DNA from: an uncultured Erysipelotrichaceae bacterium
GTDB lineage: Bacteria > Bacillota_I > Bacilli_A > RF39 > UBA660
Direction of reading: 5' to 3'
DNA length: 16,186 bases
Assembly (NCBI GenBank): GCA_902783915.1
Contig: CACZSX010000062.1
Coordinates: 1 to 16,186, forward strand
In this document: positions 6,602-14,249 of the stretch, piece by piece
How positions within the stretch are numbered: position 1 is the first letter of the stretch
How the letters are laid out: every line of letters starts with the position of its first letter
Notes under the pieces: generated by a model
What the model was told of the DNA's origin: nothing
Databases searched by the model: none
Seen by the model: the letters and a program-made list of their open reading frames with translations, nothing else
Made by a program: the position numbers and the translations under genes

Positions 6602-7012
6602 TTACTTTAAATTCTTTTTAATTTCAGCAGTATTTTTCCATATCATTACTGTAATTAGTATTAATTCATAAATAATTCTAGCAATTAAATTTCCAAATAC
6701 TAATGTTACTATGAATGATAAGAAACTAACACTTATAAGTGAAAATGAACCTAAAGTTATAAATATTACTACGAATATATAAGCTATCTTAAGTATTGAT
6801 TCAATAAGCATTGTATCAAAATTTAAGAAATCTTTTAGCCATTTTAGGAATTTACTATCTGTTTTAATATTCTTCTTAACAAATAAGAAATATACTAAAA
6901 AGCATCCAACTACAGCAAGTATTAAAGATACAAGAGTCCATACAGCGCTTCCCATACCAACACTTAGTCTAGCTGTTGGTATACCTGTAGTAATAAAGTC
7001 ATTTCCGTACAT
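6602..7012 (-). CDS. Small membrane protein with about three transmembrane helices (DUF4282-like)
   Basis: The 136-aa protein starts at the ATG 7012-7010, which has an AAAGGAG site seven bases upstream. A longer frame from GTG 7045 would include the promoter and is rejected. Hydrophobic helices lie near residues 22-46, 70-93 and 96-124. A short basic loop with KNIKTDSKFLKWLKDFLNFD lies between the first two. The second half (FLNFDTMLIESILK, then NLIARIIYELILI and a charged tail ending WKNTAEIKKNLK) resembles DUF4282-type proteins, whose function is unknown. I infer this from pattern only. The gene is monocistronic, with an upstream promoter facing away from the SufU-Nudix operon and its own terminator. 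No catalytic motif is visible. Confidence 0.8.
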   Translation of the reverse strand: MYGNDFITTGIPTARLSVGMGSAVWTLVSLILAVVGCFLVYFLFVKKNIKTDSKFLKWLKDFLNFDTMLIESILKIAYIFVVIFITLGSFSLISVSFLSFIVTLVFGNLIARIIYELILITVMIWKNTAEIKKNLK

Positions 7013-7035
7013 AACAATACTCCTTTCATAATATA

Positions 7036-7044
7036 ATAATACCA
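7036..7044 (-). promoter_or_regulatory. Extended -10 promoter for the minus-strand membrane protein gene
   Basis: Read on the minus strand, TGGTATTAT is a TGn-extended -10. Transcription would begin near 7029, just before the ribosome binding site at 7020-7026. It faces away from the plus-strand promoter 15 bases away. Confidence 0.5.
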
Positions 7045-7059
7045 CAAAAAATAAGAATA

Positions 7060-7068
7060 TGGTATAAT
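7060..7068 (+). promoter_or_regulatory. Extended -10 promoter for the SufU-Nudix/Smr/RecD2 operon
   Basis: TGGTATAAT is a perfect TGn-extended -10. No -35 is evident. Transcription would start near 7075, leaving about ten bases of leader that contain the GGTGAT ribosome site. Confidence 0.6.
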
Positions 7069-7084
7069 TATTTTGGTGATTTAT

Positions 7085-7903
7085 ATGAATAATAATATAA
7101 AAAGAACAATAATTTTAGATAATTATGAGAATCCTTATAACAAAGGTTTAACGCATGATAAAGATTATTGTATAGTAAATGCTAATAATGAGTCATGCAT
7201 TGATAACTTTGATTTGGAAGTAAAAGTAGAAAATAATATAATAAAAGATATGCATTTTGATGGAGAAGGATGCGCAATATCAACAAGTTCTACATCAATA
7301 ATGATCAAATTATTAATAGGTAAAACTATAGATGAAGCTATTAAAATAATTGAAGAATATGAAAATATGATAGATGAAAAACAATATGATGAAAGAATAC
7401 TAGAAGATGCTATTGTATATAGTGATGTTTATAAGCAACCAAGTAGAAAAAAATGTGCATTACTTTCTTATGTAAATTTAAAAAAATATTTATTAAGTTT
7501 AAAAAAGAGAGTAGGTGCAAGAGCTGTAATATTTAATGGTAATAAAGTTTATTTAATGTTTAGAAGAAGAAATGGTAAAGAATATTATGTACTTCCTGGT
7601 GGTGGAGTTGAAAACAATGAAACATTAGAAGAAACTGTTAAAAGAGAATTAAAAGAAGAATTTAGTGTAGATATAAAAGTAATTGGTTATTTAGGTATAA
7701 ATGAATTTGATACATCTATTAATCATTTCTTTCATTGTGAAATAGTAAATGGTACACCTAAATTAGGCGGTGAAGAATTAGAAAATAATTCAGAAAATAA
7801 TTACTATGAAATAAGAGAAATAAACATAGATGATATTAATAAATATGAAATATATGCTAAAGATATGATTACTAAAGCATTAAATAAAAAATATCAGGAG
7901 TAA
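7085..7903 (+). CDS. SufU-like Fe-S assembly domain fused to a Nudix hydrolase
   Basis: Residues about 5-137 are a SufU domain: the start DNYENPYNKG matches the SufU DHYKNPRNKG signature, and the zinc/sulfur-handling residues are kept as Cys38, Asp40, Cys63 (in GEGCAIS) and Cys124 (in RKKCALLS). SufU accepts persulfide sulfur from the cysteine desulfurase SufS. Residues about 142-270 form a Nudix hydrolase domain, which cleaves nucleoside diphosphates linked to another group. Its box is Gly173-x5-Glu179-x7-Arg187-Glu-Leu-x-Glu191-Glu192, with Ser194 replacing the final Gly. Both domains look complete and in one uninterrupted frame. The ATG at 7085 follows a GGTGAT site; an upstream TTG at 7073 overlaps the transcription start. 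No SufS, SufB, SufC or SufD gene is nearby. SufU and Nudix proteins are normally separate, so the fusion is unusual. The Nudix substrate is unknown. Confidence 0.9.
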   Translation: MNNNIKRTIILDNYENPYNKGLTHDKDYCIVNANNESCIDNFDLEVKVENNIIKDMHFDGEGCAISTSSTSIMIKLLIGKTIDEAIKIIEEYENMIDEKQYDERILEDAIVYSDVYKQPSRKKCALLSYVNLKKYLLSLKKRVGARAVIFNGNKVYLMFRRRNGKEYYVLPGGGVENNETLEETVKRELKEEFSVDIKVIGYLGINEFDTSINHFFHCEIVNGTPKLGGEELENNSENNYYEIREINIDDINKYEIYAKDMITKALNKKYQE

Positions 7904-7905
7904 CT

Positions 7906-8169
7906 ATGTTTGATGAAATAATAGATATATCTAAATTACCAACAATAGATTTGCATGGTGAATCTAGTGATATAGCAAGTGTGATAATCAATGATTTTAT
8001 TAACGAAAATATAAAACAAAAGAATTATATTATTGCTATTATTCATGGTAAGGGTAGTGGTATATTAAAACATACTACAATAGAAACTTTAAAAAATAAT
8101 AAAAATGTATTGGAGTATAAAATATGTTATTTTAATGATGGTATGACATTAGTTAAACTAAGGAGGTAA
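7906..8169 (+). CDS. Stand-alone Smr-domain protein
   Basis: The 87-aa product is a single Smr (small MutS-related) domain, the kind found at the C-terminus of MutS2. The two hallmarks are DLHGESSDIA (residues 15-24), matching the DLHG-x5-A nuclease motif, and IHGKGSGILK (about 46-55), the conserved HGKGxG loop. Such domains bind branched DNA or act as structure-specific endonucleases; some cleave RNA on collided ribosomes. There is no MutS part, so this is a free-standing form of normal length. The ATG at 7906 lies two bases after the previous stop and has AGGAG at 7896-7900. Its last codons and stop form the AGGAGG site of recD2. The tight placement before recD2 suggests a shared DNA repair theme. 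Confidence 0.88.
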   Translation: MFDEIIDISKLPTIDLHGESSDIASVIINDFINENIKQKNYIIAIIHGKGSGILKHTTIETLKNNKNVLEYKICYFNDGMTLVKLRR

Positions 8170-8170
8170 T

Positions 8171-10375
8171 ATGAATTCTTATATTAGAGGAAACATTAGA
8201 GAAGTATTCTATAAAACTGATAAAGGATTTATGGTTGGAGTATTTAAAATTAGGAAAACTAATGATAAAGAATTAGAAGAATATGTTAATAGAACTATTA
8301 CATTTAGTGGTAATTTTCATGAATTAGTAAATGATAGTGAATATAAGTTTTATGGGGAAACAACTAATCATCCAAAATATGGATTTCAATTTAAAGTTAA
8401 TTATTATGAAAAATTAATACCAGAAGAAAAAGATAGTATTATTACTTTTCTATCATCTGGAATATTTCCAGGTGTTGGTGTTAAAACTGCTACTAAAATA
8501 GTAGAAAAATTAGGAGATAATACACTTGATTTAATATTGGAAGACTATAATAATCTCTTAATGATACCTTCGATTAAAGAAGAAAAAGCGAAGATGATAT
8601 ATGATATTTTATATAATGAGCAACTAAGTTATAAAACTATTTTATATTTAGAAGAAAAAGGTTTTTCAGTAAGTGATTCAGTTAAAATATATGAGATTTA
8701 TAAAGAAAAAACAATAGAAGTAATTGAAAATAATATTTATGATGTAATAAGTAAAGTGTCTGGTGTTGGATTTCTAACAGTAGATAGAATTGCTTTAAAT
8801 TTAGGGATAGAAAAAGATGATGAAAGAAGAATACTTTCTTGTATTTTATATGCAATGTATGATCTTTGCTTAACTACGGGTAATACATATGCATCATTTA
8901 ATGAAATATATTTAAAAACATATAAATATTTAGATATAAATATAGATATTTCTACTTTTGAATATTATATTTTAAAATTAAATAAAAGTAATGAAGTAAT
9001 AATAATAGACGATAAATATATATTAAAAAGTATTTATGACGTGGAAACTTCTATTAGTAATAAAATATCTATATTAACTAAATATCCGCCTAAAGAGATT
9101 AAGGGTTTAGATGGTGTTTTAGATATGTTAGAAAATGTGTTTGAAATAAAATATAATGAATTACAAAGAAAAGCTATAAAAAGTTCTTTAGAAAATAAAA
9201 TAAATATAATTACAGGTGGGCCAGGTACTGGTAAGACTACAATTATAAAGGGAATTGTTGAGGCATACAAACAAATAGAAAGAATTACAGATGATAAATT
9301 AGTATCAGATATGGTTCTTTTGGCACCAACGGGTAGAGCTGCAAGAAGAATAATGGAAGCTACTAATTTTTCGGCATACACAATTCATAAGTTTTTAAAA
9401 TGGGATAAGGAAACTGATACATTTCAAATAAATAAATTTAATAAAAGTAATGCAAAAATAGTTATAATAGATGAAGCATCTATGGTAGATATATTTTTAT
9501 TTAATAGTCTATTAGAAGGATTAAATGATGATGTAAGAATAATTTTAGTAGGAGATTACAATCAATTACCAAGTGTACTTCCTGGTCAAATATTAAAAGA
9601 TTTAATAGATAGTGATGTAGTACCTACTATAAAATTAAATTTATTATATAGACAAAAAGAAGATTCATACATTATTAATTTATCTAAAGAAGTAAATGAT
9701 GGATATTTAAGTGATGATTTTGTATCTAAAAAAGGAGATTATAATTTCATAGAAGTATCTAAAGATCAAATAAATTTAATTACTTGTGAATTATGTAAAA
9801 AAGCATTAGAAAAGGGCTATAATTATAATCAAATTCAAGTATTGATACCAATGTATAGAGGCGTGAATGGTATTGATAATTTAAATAATAAATTACAAGA
9901 AATATTTAATCCAAAAGATGAAAATAAGGATGAATTTATTCACAATGACATTACTTTTAGAGAAGGAGACAAAGTATTACAAACTAAGAATATAAATGAT
10001 TTAGAAATATCAAATGGAGATATAGGTATAATTGATTCAATAACTAAGACAATAAATAATGTATCAGCAATAATCAATTTTGATGGTGTTATAGTAGAGT
10101 TTAATAAGAAAAATTTTGATGATTTAAGACTTGGATATGCAATAAGTATACATAAAAGTCAAGGCAGTGAATTTGATTTGGTTATAATGCCTATGGATAT
10201 GTCATTTAGAAGAATGCTATATAGAAAATTATTATATACTGGTATAACTAGAACTAAAAAATCACTTACATTAGTAGGTGAAAAAGAAGCATTTATATAT
10301 GGAGTTTCTAGAATTGAAGAGGAAAGTAGAAATACACTTCTATGTAATCTTTTAAAAGATAGCATAAATTTCTAA
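8171..10375 (+). CDS. recD2: RecD2 (YrrC-type) superfamily 1 DNA helicase
   Basis: RecD2 is a 5'-to-3' DNA helicase found in bacteria without relying on RecBC, and takes part in repair and replication fork maintenance. The 734-aa protein has the RecD2-type N-terminal extension with helix-hairpin-helix-like segments (GIFPGVGVKTATKIVEKLG near residues 97-115). The helicase core follows, with Walker A GGPGTGKTT (Lys355), motif II IIDEASMVD (Asp434, Glu435), motif III GDYNQLPSVLPGQ, LLYRQ as motif IV, and the C-terminal YAISIHKSQGSEFD and YTGITRTKKSLTLVG motifs V and VI. Length is near the usual 720-800. Its ATG follows AGGAGG at 8161-8166, one base after the Smr stop, so the two are translationally coupled. 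No terminator is seen directly after its TAA, so the following small gene may be co-transcribed. Confidence 0.96.
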   Translation: MNSYIRGNIREVFYKTDKGFMVGVFKIRKTNDKELEEYVNRTITFSGNFHELVNDSEYKFYGETTNHPKYGFQFKVNYYEKLIPEEKDSIITFLSSGIFPGVGVKTATKIVEKLGDNTLDLILEDYNNLLMIPSIKEEKAKMIYDILYNEQLSYKTILYLEEKGFSVSDSVKIYEIYKEKTIEVIENNIYDVISKVSGVGFLTVDRIALNLGIEKDDERRILSCILYAMYDLCLTTGNTYASFNEIYLKTYKYLDINIDISTFEYYILKLNKSNEVIIIDDKYILKSIYDVETSISNKISILTKYPPKEIKGLDGVLDMLENVFEIKYNELQRKAIKSSLENKINIITGGPGTGKTTIIKGIVEAYKQIERITDDKLVSDMVLLAPTGRAARRIMEATNFSAYTIHKFLKWDKETDTFQINKFNKSNAKIVIIDEASMVDIFLFNSLLEGLNDDVRIILVGDYNQLPSVLPGQILKDLIDSDVVPTIKLNLLYRQKEDSYIINLSKEVNDGYLSDDFVSKKGDYNFIEVSKDQINLITCELCKKALEKGYNYNQIQVLIPMYRGVNGIDNLNNKLQEIFNPKDENKDEFIHNDITFREGDKVLQTKNINDLEISNGDIGIIDSITKTINNVSAIINFDGVIVEFNKKNFDDLRLGYAISIHKSQGSEFDLVIMPMDMSFRRMLYRKLLYTGITRTKKSLTLVGEKEAFIYGVSRIEEESRNTLLCNLLKDSINF

Positions 10376-10393
10376 AAATAGTAAATACTAATA

Positions 10394-10405
10394 TTGGTAT
10401 ACCAA
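10394..10405. promoter_or_regulatory. Perfect 12-bp palindrome, possible operator
   Basis: TTGGTATACCAA is perfectly self-complementary and lies in the 49-base gap between recD2 and the 48-aa gene. TTGGT/ACCAA half-sites are typical of GntR-family repressor operators. It could also be chance; no regulator gene is nearby. Confidence 0.35.
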
Positions 10406-10424
10406 AGACTATAGAGGTGATTTT

Positions 10425-10571
10425 ATGAGTTTAAAAAATGGTATAATGTATACTATGTTAGGAGGACTTGCTGTTATAGGATATTTAAAGTATAAAGATG
10501 GTACTTTAGAAAGAACTATGAAGAATATGAAACCTATGATGGAAAGTGCGTTAGAAAATCTAAGAAAATAG
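10425..10571 (+). CDS. 48-aa microprotein of unknown function
   Basis: The product begins MSLKNGIMYTMLGGLAVIGYLKY and is short enough to be missed by gene callers. Residues about 7-21 form a Gly-rich hydrophobic segment that could insert in or lie on the membrane. The rest (GTLERTMKNMKPMMESALENLRK) is a basic amphipathic helix rich in Met. The reading frame is supported by an AGAGGTGA ribosome site (10412-10419) correctly placed before the ATG, by a TAG stop, and by a terminator hairpin starting six bases later. It sits after recD2 and may share its transcript or use a promoter near the palindrome at 10394. I do not recognise a family. It resembles the short tail-anchored or YtxH-like proteins of Firmicutes only in general build. 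Confidence 0.68.
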   Translation: MSLKNGIMYTMLGGLAVIGYLKYKDGTLERTMKNMKPMMESALENLRK

Positions 10572-10576
10572 TCTAT

Positions 10577-10602
10577 AAAAAGCAACAATAAAGTTGCTTT
10601 TT
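10577..10602 (+). terminator. Intrinsic terminator after the 48-aa gene
   Basis: AAAAAGCAAC (10577-10586) pairs perfectly with GTTGCTTTTT (10593-10602), loop AATAAA. It ends the recD2 region transcript. Confidence 0.88.
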
Positions 10603-10608
10603 CTTTAT

Positions 10609-10637
10609 TTGTATTAAATCAAATTAAATGCTATAAT
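10609..10637 (+). promoter_or_regulatory. Promoter of the glycosyltransferase operon
   Basis: A -35-like TTGTAT (10609-10614), 17-base spacer and perfect -10 TATAAT (10632-10637), extended by TGC (10629-10631). It lies just after the previous terminator. Confidence 0.75.
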
Positions 10638-10658
10638 CTTTTTAAAGAGGGAAGTAGT

Positions 10659-12122
10659 ATGCAAATAATAAGTAATTTCTATCCAATAGGATTAAAGATA
10701 AATACAATAATAGGTACAATATTATCTATAATTGTATTACATAAGGCGTTCTATTTTGTAATAGGAATGTTTTTTACAAGGAAATTCAAACCTGCTAAAA
10801 AGAAACATAAATATGGTATATGTATAGCAGCAAGAAATGAAGAAAAAGTAATAGGGAATTTAATAGATAGTATAAATAAACAGGATTATCCAAAAAATTT
10901 ATATAAGATATTTGTAGTAGCAGATAATTGTACAGATAATACTGCTAAAATAGCTAGAGAAAAAGGTGCTATTTGTTATGAAAGAAATGATAGCGAGCAT
11001 AGAACAAAAGGATATGCACTACAATTTTTATTTAAAAAAATAGATAAAGATTATAAAGTAGATTCATTTGAAGGATATTTTATATTTGATGCAGATAATT
11101 TATTAAAATCAAATTATATATCTAAAATGAATGATGCATTTGATGAAGGATGTAAAATAATTACATCTTATAGAAATACTAAAAATTTTGATGAAAATTG
11201 GGTATCATCTACATATGCACTTCATTGGATAAGATCAATTAGAACTAACCATAGAGCAAGAAGTATATTAAGACTTGCTACTAATATACAAGGTACAGGA
11301 TTTTTATTCTCTAATGAAATAGTTAAAAATGGTTGGAAATATACATCACTTACTGAAGATAGAGCACTTACTGCAGATGCAGTAGCTCAAGGATATCAAA
11401 TAACATACCAAGATGATGCGGAGTTTTATGATGAACAACCAGTAAGTTTAAAAGTGGCGTTAAGGCAAAGACTTAGATGGTCGAAAGGGCATTTACAAGC
11501 ATTTGCAGAATCTGGTCCATACTTATTCATAAATATATTTTTTGGAAAGAAATATATAAAAACTAATTGGAATAAAAAAGAAGAAAACTTAAGTTTAGGA
11601 AGAAGAATAATAGAATCAATTAGACATAGATTTGCATCATTTGATACACTTGTACAATTAACACCCATAGCATTTATAAATTTAGTTAGATGGTTAATAT
11701 TCTCAGTACTTATATATTCTTGTTATACATATGTAAATGGAATAGATAATATTAATCTATTTAAAGGTAGCGTATGGCTTGCTAAATTGTTAAGAGGAAC
11801 ATTTAATATAAATATATATATGGCGCCTGGTATAAATGCACTATTTATGGGATTATTAATTTCTATATGGTTTAGAATATTATATAGAATTGGTTCATAT
11901 TTTTTAAATACTTTCTTAGCAGTATATCTATTTATAGTAGAAGATGCAAGAATAAAGAAAATTAGTTTACCCAAGAAACTATTATTTGTATTTACATGGC
12001 CTACATTTGACATTATTGGTAGATATACAATGTATATAGCATTATTTAAGAAAGTTACTTGGAAACCTATACCTCATGAAAGTAAAATTACTATTGATGA
12101 TATAGATGGAGGTACAAAATGA
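10659..12122 (+). CDS. Membrane glycosyltransferase, family 2
   Basis: The 487-aa enzyme resembles processive or polyisoprenyl-dependent GT2 transferases of the cellulose/hyaluronan synthase type. It has an N-terminal membrane helix (about residues 14-40), then a cytosolic GT-A domain. The motifs are AARNEEKVIGNL at the nucleotide-sugar site, DAD at 144-146 (the DxD metal/UDP motif), TED at 232-234 (catalytic base), and QRLRW at 270-274, the acceptor-site Q-x-x-RW motif. Several helices follow from about 338 to 470. The likely role is transfer of a sugar to an envelope polysaccharide or lipid; donor and product cannot be told. The ATG has an AGAGGGAAG site. The stop TGA overlaps the next start by four bases (ATGA), so a small membrane protein is coupled to it. 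It lacks a PilZ domain. Confidence 0.9.
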   Translation: MQIISNFYPIGLKINTIIGTILSIIVLHKAFYFVIGMFFTRKFKPAKKKHKYGICIAARNEEKVIGNLIDSINKQDYPKNLYKIFVVADNCTDNTAKIAREKGAICYERNDSEHRTKGYALQFLFKKIDKDYKVDSFEGYFIFDADNLLKSNYISKMNDAFDEGCKIITSYRNTKNFDENWVSSTYALHWIRSIRTNHRARSILRLATNIQGTGFLFSNEIVKNGWKYTSLTEDRALTADAVAQGYQITYQDDAEFYDEQPVSLKVALRQRLRWSKGHLQAFAESGPYLFINIFFGKKYIKTNWNKKEENLSLGRRIIESIRHRFASFDTLVQLTPIAFINLVRWLIFSVLIYSCYTYVNGIDNINLFKGSVWLAKLLRGTFNINIYMAPGINALFMGLLISIWFRILYRIGSYFLNTFLAVYLFIVEDARIKKISLPKKLLFVFTWPTFDIIGRYTMYIALFKKVTWKPIPHESKITIDDIDGGTK

Positions 12123-12313
12123 AGGAGTTAATTAAACAATTTTATACAGAAGGTTTTGCTACTACATTTATAGATAAACCAGTAAATTATATAAAGAAAA
12201 AAACAAATAATAAAAAGAAAATAAAAATATATACATTTATAATAAAGTTATTATATACATTAATATTTATATTAATAGCAGTATATATTTTATACAAAAA
12301 GTTGCATATATAA
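12119..12313 (+). CDS. Small single-helix membrane protein coupled to the glycosyltransferase
   Basis: The 64-aa product has a polar, Lys-rich first half (KELIKQFYTEGF through a KKKTNNKKKIK stretch) and a hydrophobic helix at about residues 38-58, ending in a short basic tail. There is no cleavable signal; the topology is probably cytosolic N-terminus with one anchor. Its ATG overlaps the glycosyltransferase stop by four bases, and the GGAGGT needed for its translation (12111-12116) lies in the preceding gene. The terminator starts inside its last codons and the TAA is in the hairpin loop. The strict coupling suggests a subunit or stabiliser of the glycosyltransferase. I recognise no family. 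Confidence 0.78.
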   Translation: MKELIKQFYTEGFATTFIDKPVNYIKKKTNNKKKIKIYTFIIKLLYTLIFILIAVYILYKKLHI

Positions 12314-12325
12314 TTGCAACTTTTT
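12296..12325 (+). terminator. Intrinsic terminator overlapping the end of the 64-aa gene
   Basis: AAAAAGTTGCA (12296-12306) pairs perfectly with TGCAACTTTTT (12315-12325). The eight-base loop contains the TAA stop (12311-12313). Confidence 0.9.
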
Positions 12326-12344
12326 CTTTATTTTTATTTTATTT

Positions 12345-12353
12345 TGTGATAAT
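12345..12353 (+). promoter_or_regulatory. Extended -10 promoter of typA
   Basis: TGTGATAAT is a TGn-extended -10 with one mismatch to TATAAT. The ATG at 12354 immediately follows it and so cannot be the start codon. No -35 is evident. Confidence 0.5.
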
Positions 12354-12380
12354 ATGTATTTTTGTGAAAGAAGTGGTTTT

Positions 12381-14189
12381 ATGGATAAAATAATTAATAT
12401 TGCTGTTATTGCACACGTAGACGCTGGTAAAAGTACTTTAGTTGATGCTATGTTAAAACAAACAGGTACATTTAGTGAGAGAGAAGAAGTAGTTGAACAG
12501 GTAATGGACTCTGATACTATAGAAAGAGAAAGAGGTATAACAATTTATTCTAAGAACTGTTCTATAAGATACAAAGGATACAAAATAAATATAGTTGATA
12601 CTCCTGGGCATGCTGATTTTTCATCAGAAGTAGAAAGAATAATGAAAACAGTTGATACAGTTATATTATTAGTAGATTCTGCAGAAGGCCCAATGCCTCA
12701 AACTAGATTTGTACTTGAAAAGTCTTTAGAAGTTGGATTAAAGCCAATATTATTTATAAATAAGATAGATAAAAAAGATGCAAGAGCTAATACAGTAGTA
12801 GATATGACTTTTGATTTATTCTTATCATTAAATGCTACTGATGAACAATTAAACTTTCCAATAATTTATGGCATAGCAAGGGAAGGAATAGCAAGAAAAG
12901 AATTAACTGATACAAATAATGATTTAACACCACTTTTAGATTTAATAGTAGAAACAGTAAAACCATATGAGGGAAATATTAATGATCCATTACAAATGCA
13001 AGTATCATCGTTAGCATACGACGAATATATAGGTAGACTTGGTATAGGAAGAATTACTAAAGGATGTATTAAAGTAGGAGAAGAAATAGCAGTAGCAAGA
13101 GTAGATGGAAGTATTGAAAAAACAAGAGTAACTAAATTATTTATAAATGAAGGAATAAAAAGGGTTGAAGTAAAAGAGGCATATTATGGTGATATAGTTA
13201 CAGTTGCAGGTATTTCTGATATTTCAATTGGTGAAACTATATGTGATAAAGATCATATTGAACCAATGGATATGATACATATAGAAGAACCAACATTATC
13301 TATGAACTTTTTAGTAAATTCAAGTCCATTTGCAGGCAGAACTGGTAAATTTGTAACAATTAGACATATTAAAGATAGATTAGATAGAGAATTAGAGACT
13401 AATGTAGGTCTTAAAGTTGAACCATTAGAAGGATTAGACGGATATAAAGTATATGGTAGGGGAGAACTTCATTTATCAATTTTACTTGAAAATATGAGAA
13501 GAGAAGGATATGAACTATCAGTTAGTAAACCAGAAGTAATTTTAAAAGAAATAGATGGTGTTACATGTGAACCTTTTGAAAAAGTAATTATTACACTCCC
13601 AGATGAATATTCTGGTACAGTAATAAATGCATTAAATGAAAGAAAAGGCATGATGGAATCTATTGAATCGAATGAAGGATATACTAAACTTGTTTATCTA
13701 GTACCTACAAGAGGAATAATAGGATATAGAAGTACATTTATAAATACTACTAAGGGTGAAGGAATAATGGTTAAGAGTTTCCATTCATATATGCCTTATG
13801 TTGGTAAAATACAAGGTAGAAAAAATGGTGTACTTGTATCTATGGAAAATGGTAAAACAATGGGATTTTCATTATGGAATTTAGAAGATAGAGGAACATT
13901 AATAGTAAAACCTGCTACAGAAGTATATATAGGTATGATAGTAGGTATACATAATAGAATAGAGGATTTAAATGTTAATCCATGTAAGAATAAGCAACTC
14001 ACTAATACAAGAGCATCTGGATCAGATGATGCAATAACTCTTACACCTCCTAAAACATTTACATTAGAAGAAGCACTTGAATTTATAGAAGATGATGAAC
14101 TTGTAGAAATTACACCAGATGATATACGTTTAAGAAAGAAAACATTAGATCCAAAATTAAGATTTAAAGAAAATGGTAAAAGTGAATAA
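12381..14189 (+). CDS. typA: Ribosome-associated GTPase TypA/BipA
   Basis: TypA (BipA) is a translational GTPase of the EF-G class that binds the 70S ribosome and assists subunit assembly and growth under stress or cold. The 602-aa product has all G motifs: AHVDAGKST (residues 11-19, G1), RGITI (51-55, G2), DTPGHADF (73-80, G3, with catalytic His77) and NKID (127-130, G4). EF-G-like domains III and V follow, and the TypA-specific C-terminal domain has the GSDDAITLTPP motif. The G1 loop reads AHVDAGKS rather than the AHVDHGKT of proteobacterial TypA, a form I recall from clostridia, so it is not abnormal. The ATG at 12381 gives the standard N-terminus MDKIINIAVIAHVD; an upstream in-frame ATG at 12354 abuts the -10 box. 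The ribosome site is weak (GAAAGAAGTGG). A terminator overlaps its stop. Confidence 0.96.
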   Translation: MDKIINIAVIAHVDAGKSTLVDAMLKQTGTFSEREEVVEQVMDSDTIERERGITIYSKNCSIRYKGYKINIVDTPGHADFSSEVERIMKTVDTVILLVDSAEGPMPQTRFVLEKSLEVGLKPILFINKIDKKDARANTVVDMTFDLFLSLNATDEQLNFPIIYGIAREGIARKELTDTNNDLTPLLDLIVETVKPYEGNINDPLQMQVSSLAYDEYIGRLGIGRITKGCIKVGEEIAVARVDGSIEKTRVTKLFINEGIKRVEVKEAYYGDIVTVAGISDISIGETICDKDHIEPMDMIHIEEPTLSMNFLVNSSPFAGRTGKFVTIRHIKDRLDRELETNVGLKVEPLEGLDGYKVYGRGELHLSILLENMRREGYELSVSKPEVILKEIDGVTCEPFEKVIITLPDEYSGTVINALNERKGMMESIESNEGYTKLVYLVPTRGIIGYRSTFINTTKGEGIMVKSFHSYMPYVGKIQGRKNGVLVSMENGKTMGFSLWNLEDRGTLIVKPATEVYIGMIVGIHNRIEDLNVNPCKNKQLTNTRASGSDDAITLTPPKTFTLEEALEFIEDDELVEITPDDIRLRKKTLDPKLRFKENGKSE

Positions 14190-14199
14190 TTACCATTTT
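14170..14199 (+). terminator. Intrinsic terminator overlapping the typA stop
   Basis: AAAATGGTAA (14170-14179) pairs perfectly with TTACCATTTT (14190-14199). The ten-base loop ends with the typA TAA stop (14187-14189). Confidence 0.85.
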
Positions 14200-14202
14200 T
14201 TA

Positions 14203-14230
14203 TTGAAATATGACGTTTTTGTGATATTAT
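14203..14230 (+). promoter_or_regulatory. Promoter of the 165-aa gene
   Basis: -35 TTGAAA (14203-14208), 16-base spacer and -10 TATTAT (14225-14230). It begins right after the typA terminator. Confidence 0.6.
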
Positions 14231-14249
14231 ATAAAGCATTGGAGGGTTT

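Noticed and set aside
6321..12122. Mollicute genetic code (TGA as Trp), suggested by the extreme AT content
   Set aside because: TGA ends the 63-aa gene and the glycosyltransferase in coupled overlaps, and conserved Trp positions use TGG.
12411..12440. TypA G1 loop with Ala instead of His as a mutation, or a TetM-like resistance protein
   Set aside because: AHVDAGKST occurs in clostridial TypA as I recall, and the TypA-specific C-terminal GSDDAITLTPP motif is present.
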